A stretch of DNA of 64,000 nucleotides from assembly GCA_001939145.1 (NCBI GenBank), contig LSRX01000343.1, positions 290,457-354,456 on the forward strand, written 5' to 3'. Below the pieces are notes generated by a model. That model saw only the letters and a program-made list of their open reading frames with translations, ran no database searches and was not told the origin of the DNA. A program made the position numbers and the translations under genes. The stretch is from Symbiodinium microadriaticum (taxonomy: Eukaryota > Sar > Dinophyceae > Suessiales > Symbiodiniaceae). How positions within the stretch are numbered: position 1 is the stretch's first letter; each line of letters begins with the position of its first letter. Shown in pieces: positions 44,219 through 58,800 of this stretch.

Positions 44219-47200
44219 CACACATACACACACGCTCAGACATACAGACATATTATATGACATATTCGTATGCATGCATGCATGCATGCATACATGCATG
44301 CACAGAGGTACATGTGTCCATACATGCATATGCATGTCTCTGTATAATCATGTATTTGTGCTTTTAATATTGAAAACTGTACAAATGGTCGAGTGCACAA
44401 ACTGAAAGTTCATAGCAGCAGTACTAGGAACACGGGAGACGCGACGCGACGGGCCAAGGTCTTTGAGGTGCTTCGGCCATATGAGTTTGATAGTTCGTGA
44501 GCCCCGTTATGCCTCGGAAACCCTACACCCTCAAACCCGAGCCCTAAACCCTCTAACCCTCGAGCCGAAACCCCAAACCCTCGAACCTGAACCCATCCTA
44601 GTTCCTGAGCCTAAGACCTCACGCAATTCGAAATTCTACGTCCGTTGGCTTGGGTGCAGCGGCTTCTGGATCAGGGTTTACGCTTTAAAGGTTCAGGGTT
44701 CAGGGTTTATGGGGTTTACAGTTTAATTAGGGCTTAATTTAAGGAAGGCTTTACTGGCACTATTTGGGCTCCTTCCTATCATACTTGTGCTTCAAGCCAG
44801 GGAGTTGTGCTGAAACAAGCACTGACAAGCGGAACCCTCAAGCCCCAAACACTCAAAACCCTATATTGTAAACCACAACACCTCAAGCCCTAAACCCTCC
44901 CTAAATTCTGCAACATCAAACCCCAAAGCCCTAAGTCCTTCTTCGGGCTTGCTTTGCTCTCCGAGGAGCATCTTCGGTTTCGCCGGATCGGTGGGAGACC
45001 ATGACCTCGGCTGCTCGAGTTTCATGTACGGGTTAAAAAAAAGGTTTAGGGTTTAGGGGTTTAGGGTTTAGGGCTCTATGGGTTCTGGCAGGGCGTTCTT
45101 GGGCTCGAAGGCCTCCGTAGGGTAGAGGGAAGGGGAGGGGCGGGCTTGCTCAGCCTAATCATATATATATATATTATATATATATATATTATATATATAT
45201 ATATATATGTATCACTATCTAAGATTATCTATGTAGTTGTGAATGTATATGTCTAGATCTATTCTAGCTCTCTCTCTCTCTCTCTCTGTTTCTCCCGCTC
45301 TCTCTCGATTTGAGAAGTCGTCTGCAGCCCCAGCATGTGGATCTCGGGATCTCGACATTCCCCGGCAGGAAATTAGTCAGCAGGCCACGGTCACGCGCAT
45401 GGTTCTCTAATTTGGTGTCCCTGCGTAGGGTTTCTTAGAGGGATCTATAAGGGTTTCTATAGGGTTTCTATTCTATGAAGGTACTATACGGCTGGCTCTC
45501 TAAAATTACGGTCCCTTTCGGGGTCCTCATTATAAGGGTGCCGTATTATTTTGGGGACCTGGGAGAAACCCCGATCTCGAGAACTACCCATGTAGCAATG
45601 ACTAATCTGGCGAACCGGCCGGCGCAAGCAGTAATACTGCTTTGGGTTAACATCTCAATAGGAAACAGACACACAATCTGAAAGCTCTTGAAATGGCCTG
45701 AAGGGAACTAGTCAGACAACAGTCCTGGGCCTGCGTCTCAACACAGGGTTCAAAATTTCGGTCTTCCGGATCCGGAAGAAGAAGCTCTTGCACAACGAAC
45801 TGCAGCCAGGAAGCGCCCCAACCTCTGTCCTGGCAGCAGATCTCACTGAGTTGGGTCGCATCTGGTGGGGGGTGCAGATTGGCAGGAAGTGTTCGTCCAG
45901 TCGATACGGCGTCCATGGCCCTACTGGCAACAACGACGGTAGGGAAAGCAAGATCATTAGGACGATGCAGACATGTAAATAGGGACATGAAGGGTGGAAC
46001 AGAATAAACCAGCAGCAGCAGCAGCAGGTAGTTGTGGCAGTGGTGGTTGTGGTTATGGTGGTGCTCGTAGCAGTAGCAGTAGCAGTAGCAGTAGAAGTAG
46101 CAGTTGTAGTAGACGTAGTAGCAGCAGCAGCAGCAGTCGGAGTCGTAGCAGTAGCAGGAGCAGGAGCAGCTGCAGCAGCGGCAGCAGCAGCAGCAGTCGT
46201 AGCAGAAGCAGTATTCGGAGCAGGAGCAGTAGCAGCAGTAGCAGGAGTAGCAGCAGCAGCAGCAGCAGCAGCAGTCGTAGCAGGTCGTAGTAGTAGTCGT
46301 CGTCGTCGTCGTCGTAGTAGTAGTAGTAGTAGTAGTAGGAGTAGCAGTAGCAGTAGCAGTAGCAGTAGCAGTAGCAGCAGCAGCAGCAGCAGTAGCAGCA
46401 GCAGTAGCAGTAGCAGTAGCAGTAGCAGTAGCAGTAGCTGCAGCAGCGACGGTTGCTTCTGCAATTACAACTACCACTACTTGTCGGGTCACCAGTTGCA
46501 GTCGCACGGTAGAGGAAGCCGCAGAAACAACGCTGCAGGAGCAGTGTCATGAGCTGTCGCAGTCGGTTCTTCGGCCAAACACCAATTGCCATGATTACGA
46601 AGAACTTGATACATCTCGCCAATGACAAGAGCTGTGTCAGGCTCGAAGTACATCTGCGATTGGCTCGAGCACAGAAAAAATACTACGGAACCGGGTTGCA
46701 GCAATAACACTGAACGCATATGCTCATCCCTAAAGCCTAAACCTTAAACCCCCAAACCCTAAACCCCTAAACCCTAGACTTTAAACTTCGCAAGTCCTAG
46801 CCTTAAGACCTGACAACCACCAAAGCGGTCCTGGCAGAGCTTGCATGCCTCGATGGCCTCGGAGATGGAGCCAATCTGATTCACCTTGCGGGGATGATGA
46901 AGTTTGTGTTACAATATACGATCATACTTTTCCTGTTGTCATTGTTTCACTTTTGTTATTGGTACTGCTGAAAATCAAATGAAGATAATTAGCTTCGTGA
47001 TGGTCTTTGCTCAAGAAGGCGTTGCCAGGGGTGTTACGGCCCACCCTATTTTTGCTGCTCTCACGTACGTCCGGCTCCCTGATGTGCCGAAGGCTTCGGG
47101 GAGCGGAGCCGGTCCAGACGTTGGAGAAATCTGGGGTTGACACCGTCTAAACCCTATATAAACCCTAAACCCTATATAAACCCTAAACCCTAAACCGTGT

Positions 47201-49788
47201 ACTGGATCGGGTCTCGATCTGTTTGGTTTTTTCCGGGTGATCATCGCCCTCAGCCCCCAAGCAGAGGAGCTGTAGCCTTAGTGCCAGTATGGCCCGCCTT
47301 GAGGAGCAAAGCGTTGCAAGCCTCAGATGCGGTTCTCGTGTGCTTAGGCAGTAGGATTTGGGGCTGTAGTAGTTTAGGATTTAGGGCTTCGGTTTCTTGA
47401 AACGTACTGCGCTCGGACCACTGGGGTTGACCATTCGCTGGCATAAGGACGAAGGACATCCGTCACTGAAGAGGCCTTAATCTCACTCCCACGACAACGG
47501 GAACGATGTTGCCGTAGCTGAAAGTAGTGCGCGACTAAGATTGCGAGGAAGAAGTGGCATGGATGGTACGTAACAGTTCACAAAAGCATAACAAACAGTG
47601 ATGCGATCGGAAAATGCTACCACTGACAACATGCCGAGAACACAAACCCAGGACTAGTTAGTTGGAAAGACGATGAGGAATTAAGTCCTAGCGGCAGCAT
47701 AGGACCAGGAAGCTTGTACGGTCAAATGTGTGTGGACACTGACAAGAAGGTGTGAAGACTGGACGGTTATGCTATGCAAGACACGAACCTTAAGGTGTAG
47801 AAAGTGCTTTGAACATTTTGACAACTTCCGCAACTTAGAAGAACATGCACAGCACAAGACTCGTGCAAGAAGGCAGGGCGACACAGTTCACAAGACTGGC
47901 AAAAGAAACACTTGTAAAATCAAGGAAGGATGAGGGGGGGAAGGGAGCCAGAACAGCGAGCTCCAGCGAGCACCAGCTCGATCGTGAAGAGCCGATTGCA
48001 CCTCAAAGCCCGCCAGTGAATCCTGACCTGCTCACATTACTTTCCTGGACATCCCCTTCCAGGTCAAACCTGGAAAGCTCTACCCTTTTCAGGACACGGG
48101 GCATCGCCGTCCTCCACAGCCTTGCCAATACGCTTCGGGTTGGTGACCAGCAGATCATCGCCCACGACTTGGACCTGCGCTTGAGGATCCTAGCCTTTAG
48201 GGAGGTTAGGGTTTAGGGTTTAGACTGGTCAAGTATGTGTGACTTTTCAATATCCTCAAGCCTCCAACTCGAAAAGCCCTGGAGGCCTAAATCCCTAAAG
48301 CCGAGAAGCCGCAACGCCCAAAAACTTACCACTTGTTCATACACTTCGTGCACGATTACTTACCTTCCTGAGTACATAGACTAACCTGTTGCCCGGCGTA
48401 TGCTTTGCTTAGGGTTTCTACGGGTTGGGCAAAGGGACGCAAAAGGGTTTTGGAAGCTTACGTTTAGGGGCTAGTCCATACACAAAGCGGTTCCGCGCCC
48501 TGATTCGGCGAGTCTCAATCGAATAATGCATCATTGACGCTGGTGGTAGTGGAGAAGTGGCGTTTAGGGTTGTCACTCTCCGTTCTTTTGGGTTTTCGTC
48601 TCCCAAGCACAGAGACGATGTAAAAGTTTCAGAGCTTGGTGCACAGGATGTTCAATGACTCCCTGGCCACGTAAGCGGATACACATCCGTTCGTCTCTAC
48701 TGAACCCAAGCGAGTCGTCCGCTCTCCTTCCCCCAGGAGAATCAGAAAGCAGAAACAAAAATAAACTTCTCTGCTAGAGCCCCCATGCGAAGATGATAGA
48801 CAACTCTTCGCGAATCCCGGATTCAGAAGTTGCAAAGCTCGGCCTTGTCTCCGATCGCCGCAGTGAATGGCTTGTAGCCGTCCCAGTCGTCCTCCAAGGG
48901 GTGAAGGGTGCAAACGGTGCAGATTGCCACCATCCGAAGCAACTGCATAATTATGGAGCATTTCCTGTACAACTCCGGAAGCCAGGGCTTCAAGACCCTT
49001 ATATCTTGCGCACGTCTCAGTGGCTGTAGTGCGACTTTTCCGGTTGCTGATTTGAGTTCAGTCGATGTTGAGTGCGAAGCCTGAACTGTTAAGTTGATAC
49101 GGCCTCTACGCCCTCTCTAAGACCTTCTCGACAGGGGAAGCACATCTCAAACGAGACCTCTTTCACACATATCGGAAGTCAGCAAGGGCAGGCCATTACT
49201 ACGACTGCCGATTCAGGCAAAAGCATTAGCAGCCGCTGCACACGCGGCAGCAGTGGCATCACCATCACCAGCACAGTTGTCATTATCACCGTACTTTACA
49301 TGATAGCAAACAGTAACATCGTCGTCAGCTTCAGTGCCATCAGTCTCCATTACAGCTAGCACCAACACCAGCAGCACCACAGCCGAGAAGCAGACTTGAC
49401 TTGAAGTTCTTCAGTATCAGCATCTTCACTGCCGTCATGCAACATTGAATGACGGTTCTTTTAAGGTGCAATAACCCTTTCTCCCCGCAGAGGTCTAAAG
49501 GCTCGTCCTCAGAGGACGTACACACGGGTTTAGGGTTTGAGGTGTGGGGGTTTAGGGGTGTTGGGTTTACAAGTAATTAAATAACCGCAACTACAGCGAA
49601 TCAAACACCAACTCTGCTCACATCTGCGAATGACATGCGAACCTGGTCGAAGGGATCTTCTATGGAGACCATTGGATACCTCAGTAGCAGCATTATACAG
49701 GGGCCGTAGTAACTCGCAAAGCATTAGGGGCTACGTTCTGGTTTCATGTAGGGACTACAATGATCGTATACTGCCACTGCTGCTGCTG

Positions 49789-49831
<43 letters not shown>

Positions 49832-52800
49832 AACCACCGCTACCGCTACCGCTACCGCTACCGCTACCGCTACCGCTACCGCTACCACTACCACTACCAC
49901 TACCACTACCACTACCACTACCACTACTACAACCACTACTACTGCTACGACGACGACGACGACTACTACTACTACTGCTATCAAGTAGAATTGCGGCAAG
50001 CATCCAGCAATTAAGGCTTCGATGGCCATCGATCCTTGACCTTAAGAGCCTTGGGATGTGAGTAGTTCTCTAAAGTAGGGTCCCTTTTTTAGGGTCCTTT
50101 GGTTGAGGGTTTAGGTTTTTATAAGAGTGCGGTAATATTTTTGGGGACGTAAATAAGGGACCCTAATCTAGAGAACCACCCATGTGATGTCCGTGCACCG
50201 TCAGAACCTGGGGATGGATGCCCATGTACCGCACAACCCCTTCCCGATTTGGAAAATCCAAATCTGCATAAATGTCTTTCACATTAGCAGAAAACCATCA
50301 GGAATTTCAACAAGTACGGGCTACGGCCGGGTACTCAAACGTAAGGACTCCTAAACGGGATCCCTACTTTGAACAGCTCCCCCCCAATCAACCAGAAAGG
50401 AAGGCTCCGGCTGAAAATCCCCTGTTTTGCGATTGTCCTCCAGGTCATGTTACCAACAGGGTTGAGGGTTTAGGGTTTGGACAATTCCAAGGTCCAGAAA
50501 CCCTTTGATTCGTAGCATTCTTCCGTCGGGTTCGTTACGTAAACCACCCATGACATACCCCCACAGAGTGTGAGGGGGGGTGAAGCAGGCCTTAGCGCAT
50601 GTCAGAGCCCGGAGTCCGACACCCTGAACCCCAAGAAACGTGGTCCCAGAACCCTGGCCCTGAAAAACCCCCCAAACCCAAAGGCCCTAAACCCCCAAAC
50701 CCAAACGCCCTAAATCCTGAAACCCAAACTCTACCCAAAGCTTGTACCCTAAACCTAACACGCCAAACTCCAGAGGATCCCGGACATGGCTCTTCTCGGT
50801 CCATCCCTTGAAGTACTCTGCCAGCTCTGCGGTAGACATGAGCTTCTGCCTCACTTGGCTAACTTCTCTGGTTTTAGGTTCTGGATGTCTGGCTTTAGAG
50901 GCTTTTGGGCTTAGGGTTTAGGTTTTCAGTTTATTTAGGGCTTGGGTGTTTAGGGTGGAGGGCATGGATCCGAAGCAACATGGCGATGCTGCTCAAAAGT
51001 GACTTTGCACTAGCACAGTGTCACATAGCGCCACATGTCGCTGCAGTTTCGTTACACCTGCACACAAAGCTCGCATTTTTGGCCTGTGCGCCTAGAGCAA
51101 GTTTTGGAACTGCCGTGGGCACCAAAACCGTGAAATCCCAAACCCGAAAACTCAAACCCTGAAGCCCCAAACCCAAACCCTAAACCCCAGACCCCCAAAC
51201 TGCTTTGCGTGGGTCCGACCACGCCCCTCGACCAAGTAGGGGCCACAATAATTTGAGTAGGGTTCTGGGGCAAACTATACTATAAACTGGGGCATCTTAT
51301 AATAAATGTACCAAGGAACCTCGAGGTATAATATCCCTGAATATTCAGGCCCCGCATATCGGGCCCCAACTGGTAGGAAGCTGAGGAGTCGGCCCCTTCT
51401 TGTCTTTGTCCTTCCAGTAGAGGTCATACTTCTTCTCCTTTGCCTGGGTTTGGGGTGCAAGGGTCCCCTAAAACCCGGAAGCCCTCGAACCCTAAACCCC
51501 TATAGCCCTAAACCCCTAAAACCCTAAAGCCCTAAACCCCTAAACTCCATCAAGCTGTCTGCGTCCGAATTCTTAGTGGGTTCGGGTGGGAGTGGGTGAT
51601 TCTTCGCAGGATGGCTGCTATTGACTTCTGGGCTCGAGGCTGTTAAAAGGGAACCGACAGTTCCAGGTGGGGGCGGCTCCACTGGAATGTAGGGGTCATA
51701 GAATCATTAGAATAGGGCTCCTTTCAGGAATTCCCTTAAGTGTGCTATATAATTAAGTGTGCTATATAATTAATGGATACATTGAGGGCTCAGCATAGGG
51801 GCCTGAGGAAGTAGCATGGGGTTTTGGGGACTGCACCTTGCCAATCGTTCTGGCCTCTCTGGGTCTCGGGTGTGGGTTTGAGGTTTGCGCTTTAGAGTTT
51901 AGGGAGGGTGGGGTTTCGGGCCATGTGTATGCAAACCTCGTGTAATCGAAGCACACTCAGGACTGTGACATGAGAGGAACTTCTTGCAAGTGAACCTTTA
52001 AGTCAGGGTTTAGGGGTTTAGGGTTTACCTACTTTCTCAAAGGTGTGGGGTGCACTCTTGTCGAACGGGAATGCTGCGGACTCGGAACCGCTTATCTTAA
52101 TCCCAGGTCCTAGACGCAACACCACTGCCTGAAGGCCCAGATCCCACCAGGAGCTCAAACAAAAAACCACGAGCAAACCAAACAAAACACGTCCGAAGCC
52201 GAGCGAGAGGTCGAAATCCCGACTTCGTGACTCCAAGCTTTTCGTGCAGCCGAAGGGCATCGTAGAACTCTGAAGCTGCTACATCCGTGCCAAGCTTGAC
52301 TTTTGCAGCCTTGTGGGGTCATGGCGGGGCTCCTCCCGCAAGCGTCTAGAAACGAAAACAGCCACAATCAAATCCGAAAGCCGGAAACCCCAAACCCGAA
52401 AAACACGATAGTCATAGCGAAGTTGGTACTTGCAAGAGGGAAGAACTACCTAGGTATTCCGCCTTCTACAGTACATTACGACCAGAGCCAGGGAAAATCA
52501 CTTTCGGCAAACTCGGGCATTCTGAGCCAAGGCTTTTTGGCCTTAGGGTCGTGGTAGCCCTTTTTAGCTCTCCCTAAACCCTATAAACCCTAAACCCTAA
52601 ACCCCAACCCTAAACCCTAAACCCTTTGAACAGAGGGGCATGGCCAGACTTTTCGATTGCTGTCATCAGCACCTGTGCCGGGCAGGTTCCAGGACCTCCT
52701 AGGGTCCCTGTGCCCACGGCAGCAAACATGATGCTATGATCACCGATCACTATCGACGCTACTTCGAACTATGCCTCGGTTGTCCCCCTGACCTTCAAGA

Positions 52801-55800
52801 ATACTGCGAAGAGTTCTGCTGCTCTTGTGCTATTGCGACGATACATACTTGTTACCCGACGCAGAGTAAAGCATGTGCAGACTTAGGTTGCATCCCCAGC
52901 CCAGTCTATCCGAGCGCTGCCCGTCGACGGGGTCTAGGATGATTGGGGGTTTTTTCGGTGTAGGAAACCTGAGCTCTTGTGGATGTGAAGCCGACAGGAC
53001 TCGCACCAGTTGAGAAATCAACAGACTGCTGTGATCCGCGAGCCTGTTGATACATGTGCTACACTGGTAATGGTGCTGCTACTAGAGACAAGAACAAAAG
53101 CAATCGCAATGCTACTGATAAAACTGCTTCTATGCATGTACGCATGTCTGTCTGTCTGTCTGTCTGTCTGGCTGGCTGGCTGGCTGGCTGGCTGCTTGGC
53201 TGGCTGTCTGTCTGTTTGGCATCAGGAATGCATATGTGTGCGTAGTGCGTATATATGCATGTAGGTACGCATGCATGGAAGGACATAACTGAAAATATGT
53301 GTAATCATGTGAGCATGTAGGTATGTAGGTTTGTCTGCATGTATGATGTATGATTGCCTGCAGGGCTTCGTCGCTCTCGAGGACGTTAGGGGCAAAACCA
53401 CCTTGCAAGTCTTCGCGCTGCTGTGGGACTTTGGGTTTGGGGTTTAGGGTTTGGTTTAGAGTGAGCCACAGGTGGAAACGTAGATTAGGGATGAGTAACG
53501 CTGGAAACCTCAAGCACATCAGGATGACGACGCTCTAGATTTCCCGATTCTGCTTCACGAAGAAACGGGGTCTAGGGTTAAGGGAACATCTAATTCCCAA
53601 ACCCATGATTCTTGCTAAATTCATGTGTCAGAGTATGGATCCTGGTACATTGTAGCACTTTCGCGCTCAGATCTCCATCTGCTGACGTCGAAGGCGCTTC
53701 AGGCTTGTAGATGCTCAGGTGAATAAGAGGAGTTTCGGAAAAAGGAACCCTGAACCCTAAACCCCAATCCCCCGATCGGGCACGCAACATGACCTGAGGG
53801 TAAACTGTGCCAAGGCTTTGGGCTTGGGTCTCAGGGGTTTAGGTTTGAGGGTTTAGGGTTTAGGGTTCCGCGATATGACTTGTTATACCGGGCCTAAGCA
53901 GAAAAGTCTTGCTGATCCTGAGGCACTATCATAGTCTGCGCTATCTCTGACACAAGCACGGCTCCCAAAGAGCATGAAACTCATGCTTCTAAGCTTTAGA
54001 CCTCCAATTCCTGAACCGTAAACCCTAAACCCGGTCTGTTGCTCCTTGATGGGCATGTAAAGTTTAATCGAAGGTAGATGGAGGGTTTAGAAGTAGCGAG
54101 TGAGTAACTACACCAAGATCGCGAATGAACACCATCGACACCAGATCCCACAACCCGGAACCGGCCATGAACCCTTACACCAGATCTGCCCATATATCCG
54201 CGGGCCTTCGTCGCCCACATTGGTGGCATCTTGGCCATACTTCTCCTGGGTAGTATCTACTCAATGATCCGTCATGGAATACGTGTTGAACTTGTAATAT
54301 TCAGTGCAAATGCATATAGATGTACAGTTGTTTGTCTGTGCAGGCATGCATGCACTAGCCACTATATGTTCAAGAGTGTTTTCTAGGACACACTGTTTAT
54401 ACGTTGGCCGTGCTTCAGTGTCTTGCTTCTAGTATACCCACATTCTACTAATAGTAGAGTAATATGTTACTACATCGCTATATCGCTACAGGTTTGACAT
54501 TTACTTCTACCTTTCTGCTGGGTGCTAGGCTCGGGCTTCAGGTCTGTCTGCCTGCACACACGGCCTGAGAGCATACCAGGGTTTAGGGTTTTAGGGATTT
54601 TAGGGTCGCAGAGTAGACTGCCTGTGTGAATACAACCGGTTTGCTCAAAGTCCTGCGCCCTGTTACCCCTGAACGCTCGACATATGGAACCCACCGTGAA
54701 CGAACCCAAGCACCCTAACACGCTAAACCCTAACATCCTAAATCCGAAATCCTGCGCTAAACCCCGAAATCTTGCAAGCCGAACTCCACAGGCACAAACC
54801 CCTTATAGCTCCACATCCGGGCCTGGATGACCTTCTTAAGGTGGTGGTAGACCTGTGAGCCGGACTATCACAGGGGCAGAAGTGTAGAGGCAGGGCTTTA
54901 TGGTTTAGGACATGTCGTTGCTTGAGGAAGATGGGGTTGGCTTTAGAGTCTTTAGCTGGGGGGCCCCAGCTACAACGAGAGCAGGGTTAGGGGGCATGTT
55001 CTAATTCGGCAGCGGGCTCCTTCTGCGCCCATCTCAGTCCCAAAGCGGCGCTCACAGATGCATCTTGAACCTAAATGGGAAAACACCCTGATGCCGAAAT
55101 CCCCAAATGTGTAAGGCTCTACGGGCCGAAGCACATAATCGTATACACGTAAGACCTCATTGTGTCTCACATCAGGCGGCTCAAGTCTGATCAATCTAGA
55201 GGTGTGGTTTAGGGTTTAGGCTCCAATAACTGATAAGGCGCATGAGGCACATGCGGCTTGAGACTGTAAGTGCTTCAGGGGCTAGGAAGTCCACATGCTC
55301 AAAAGCAGCTTAAGCAGTCTTTGAGGCATGTGGCCTCCGAATTTTTCTGATTGGCAAAGCACACGAAAACTGTGGTGATGCCCTGGTTGATTGACCAGGG
55401 AACGGATGTGCAACAGCTTGTCACGCTTTAGGTGAGTCCGCCAGAAAGAAACGTAGAATCCAGCACCTTCTACAGAACCGTGCACTCTTGTCATGTAAAG
55501 CGAACCGTCATAATCATCTAACCGCCCAAAGGAGCCCAGTGACCCTAAAAAAGAATCCCCCCCAAAAGAGAAACGATCAAGCCCCAAGGCGGCGAACAGA
55601 ACTTCAAAACTTGTACTCCCCAAAACACTACATTCACTACACTCTACCTTGAGGACGAAATGACCCTTAAAAGTAGGGGCCCTATACCCTCATACTATGA
55701 AACCCTATATGGTATATGAACCCCAAAAACCTTTTAGGGTTCATTTCGTCATTAGTGTAATCCCAAGTCCCCAAAATGTATCCACCCTCGTCATCCCTAA

Positions 55801-58800
55801 TCTCCAAACCCACGTGCTCGGAGCCTCTGCTCCGATCTGAATAGCTTCTCTGAAGCTGCTGGCGCCCACGGGAAGGATCATGAACTCCTCGTCGGCTGTG
55901 TGGGGTTTATAGGGTTTAGGGTGTGTAGGGGTGGGTTCTTAAGTGGATTCTAGGGCTTGTAGGCTTTTTTGGGGGGTGCTTCTAGGGTCTTTCGGGCCCC
56001 ACATTGCAGGAGTCAGCCGTCTTGTGGGCCTTTGGGGGTTTAGGCTTCGGTGTTGAGGCCTTTGGTGGATTGGGGGTGAGGAAGGGGACACTGCGGAACT
56101 TCGTTGCTGTTCTTCTGCCGCGGGTGTTATGACTTACTCAGAAAGCGGCCTGGCGGCAATGCTGCTCTGGGAGTGCTCAAGCTTAGGGGTGGCGTTGTAG
56201 GTGTCGTTAGTAACTCGCTTGTTATAGGCACGATAGGTGCTGAAACTCCTAGCGAGGGCAATGGAGAAGGAAACAGGACAGTAGGTACTATGAGGGCCTC
56301 GATAGCGGCAAAAGGGTCTTGCGAAACCTTGTGCGGACGTTGTGTGCAAGAGCAGTTTTTGCGAAGTGCTGCTGATGATACATGAGCCCTGAGCCCTACT
56401 CCTCTAAACTCAACACCCCATAAAGGACGAGCATTGCTAGCTATTGAAGCTGTTTGGAAAACGCTGCTCTGTCGATGACTAGGCCTTCCTAGCCTGGTGT
56501 ATCGAGTTTCGGCGCTTGTTTAGGTTGTCGAGCTCACCGCTTCATTGTGGAATCTGCGGGTCCGTAGCTCTGTTGCATCTGGATTCGTTGCCTTTAGGGT
56601 GTAGCGTTTATGGCCCTTATATACTGCTTTTTCTTATGCAGATTGGCTCCACCTGTATCTGACTTTATCTGCGCTGGCATGCAAAGAGCTTTGAGATCTT
56701 CATCAGGGGCTTTGCAAGGGCGGCCCTCGTTCCTTTTGGGAGACCCTGCACTCCACCCCCTCAGCCCTACCCATAGGCCCCTAAGTAGTTCCTTTTTGTG
56801 GTTTATATTTAGAATCCTATAACGTAGTCCCAAAAAGGAACTACTTAGGGGCCTATGGGTAATTAAATCAGTCTGCGTAGACCTGACCCCTTCGGCAATA
56901 AACACGATATGTCAGAACATCGGTGGAACGGAGAAGGCGGCAAGATCCGGTTTCGCCTGCACCGGCAACCCGTTGCCCGCGTGGCTCCCGCCATTAATGA
57001 CCTGACCCACGACATTTCTGGGATTTCGAGACTGCAGGTTTGCTAACGGGGTTAAGTTTAGGGCCCTCTAACCCCGAAACTCTAAACCCTATCGCGGATC
57101 TTTTCCAAGGGCGGAGGCTTCATCCAGGAATAGCGCTTCTTTCTCGCGTCCGACATAGACAGGCGTGAGCTTGGGGGCTCGGTTTCACCCATAGGCCCTC
57201 ATGAAAACCCTAAGCTTTGCCCTAAACCCATACATCCTGAACCCTCACACCCAAAACCTTTCAAACCCACCACTTCTACCCGTGTATACACTCTAAACCC
57301 TAGAAACCTTCGGCTCCATTCACCGGGCATAAGGTTGAAGTTCTCAAACTGCTGATCTCTCTTCGTCAGGCGTAATGCAGGGGCCTTAACAACTAGAATG
57401 GGGTTTCGGGCTCCTTTATAGTATGCTTATAGTAAGGAACCTTCAGGAATACTATTGATAATGATGTAGGCTTCTACATTCATTCGATCACTTTAAGTTT
57501 AGGGTTTCGGGCTTCACCCTGGAGCCCGTAACCCTAAGCCCCCGGGAGTCCGGTGAAAGGTTTGGGGTAGCAGGACGCTACATCTTCTCCTGGGTTGAAG
57601 TTTTGGGACCCTGAAAAGTATTTATGAATAGGTACTTCTATAGAAACCTTAAGGGAAGTTTTCAAGTTTTCTAAATTGCCACCTAGTTCAGGGTAGCAGG
57701 ATGCTAGTTCCTGATTGCAGCAGCCATGGCATGACTTGCCACTTCCCCATGCCTGAGCAACTCGCTCTGAAGTCTTCGTGTTCACTACAAGCAGGCGTGT
57801 TCACTTCTGCCTTACAGTAACCTTTAATTGGGCGACACTGTGAGGTTGCTTCTGCTGGCTGTCTCTTGGAGATCCCACGTCTACGATACCAACCTACCTG
57901 CAGGGTCAGAGAAATCCCAAAAGCACGGCCACACCTTCTCCGCCATACGTTTACAGCAACAGACTTGCAGACTTGAGTGCCCCCTAAGCCCTGAATACCT
58001 GAAAGCCCAGACCCTGAAACCTAAGCCTGAAGTACAGCCGAGTTGCATTGAAGGCAGGCACAGGGAGCACAAACTTGTCCGTCGGCTTCCCTGAAAGCTC
58101 CGCCACTCGTTGGTAGAGCCTCCATGATTCCCCCACCAGAAAGAAGGGGTAATGGTTTAGGGTTAGGGCTGGCGGATCTAGGGGGCGGATCTTCGGATTT
58201 AGAGCGACAAGATTTCTTGGATTCAGGGCTTAGGGTTCCGGGGATGTGTCATCCTCCCATCAAAGACTTCCCGGCTTCCAGTGCCTGTGGAGCAGAAATA
58301 AGTCAGCGCATCAGAGTTGGCCATTTCTTACCCGGTTGAATATCCAAGCTCTACAACCCCAAATCCCGATACCGATGTTCAATAGGCCATAAACAGAGCG
58401 GGAGCGGCGTCTGATTCTTGCATGCAGCTGCCGCCCGGCAGATGGCCATGCTAACCTCAGCATTGAAAGGCAAGAGTGATCATCATCATAACCGTAGCAA
58501 AGCATTCGCAACATGATTTTTTTGAGGGAGAACTTGCTGTGTGGTTTGTCGGTGCTTCATTTCGTCCATCTGTGGACGATGAATGTGGGATGCACCGGCA
58601 AGGCGAAGTGACCCCGATAATCCCGATGTTCTAGTATTAGTTACTGTTGATAATCGTATTCATAGTATTAATAATAGTATTAATAGCCATAATAGTAATG
58701 GTAATAATAGTAGTGTAGTTACTGGCACGTCAAACTCTGGATCCCCTGGGTGCTGCCGCGACTCTGCCAAGATTGCGTTGGCTCCTGCAACTTTGAAGTT

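Noticed and set aside
48901..48942. Enolase exon extended upstream to 48942, with the EDP metal site apparently lost
   Set aside because: That reading ran an in-frame but foreign stretch before DDWDGYK. The true SIEDPFDQ exon is at 49643-49679 and joins in phase to the GGAG acceptor at 48891, so the site is intact.
48629..48961. Minus-strand open frame of 110 codons over the enolase exon
   Set aside because: It reads the exon in the wrong frame; the correct frame gives the conserved enolase residues.
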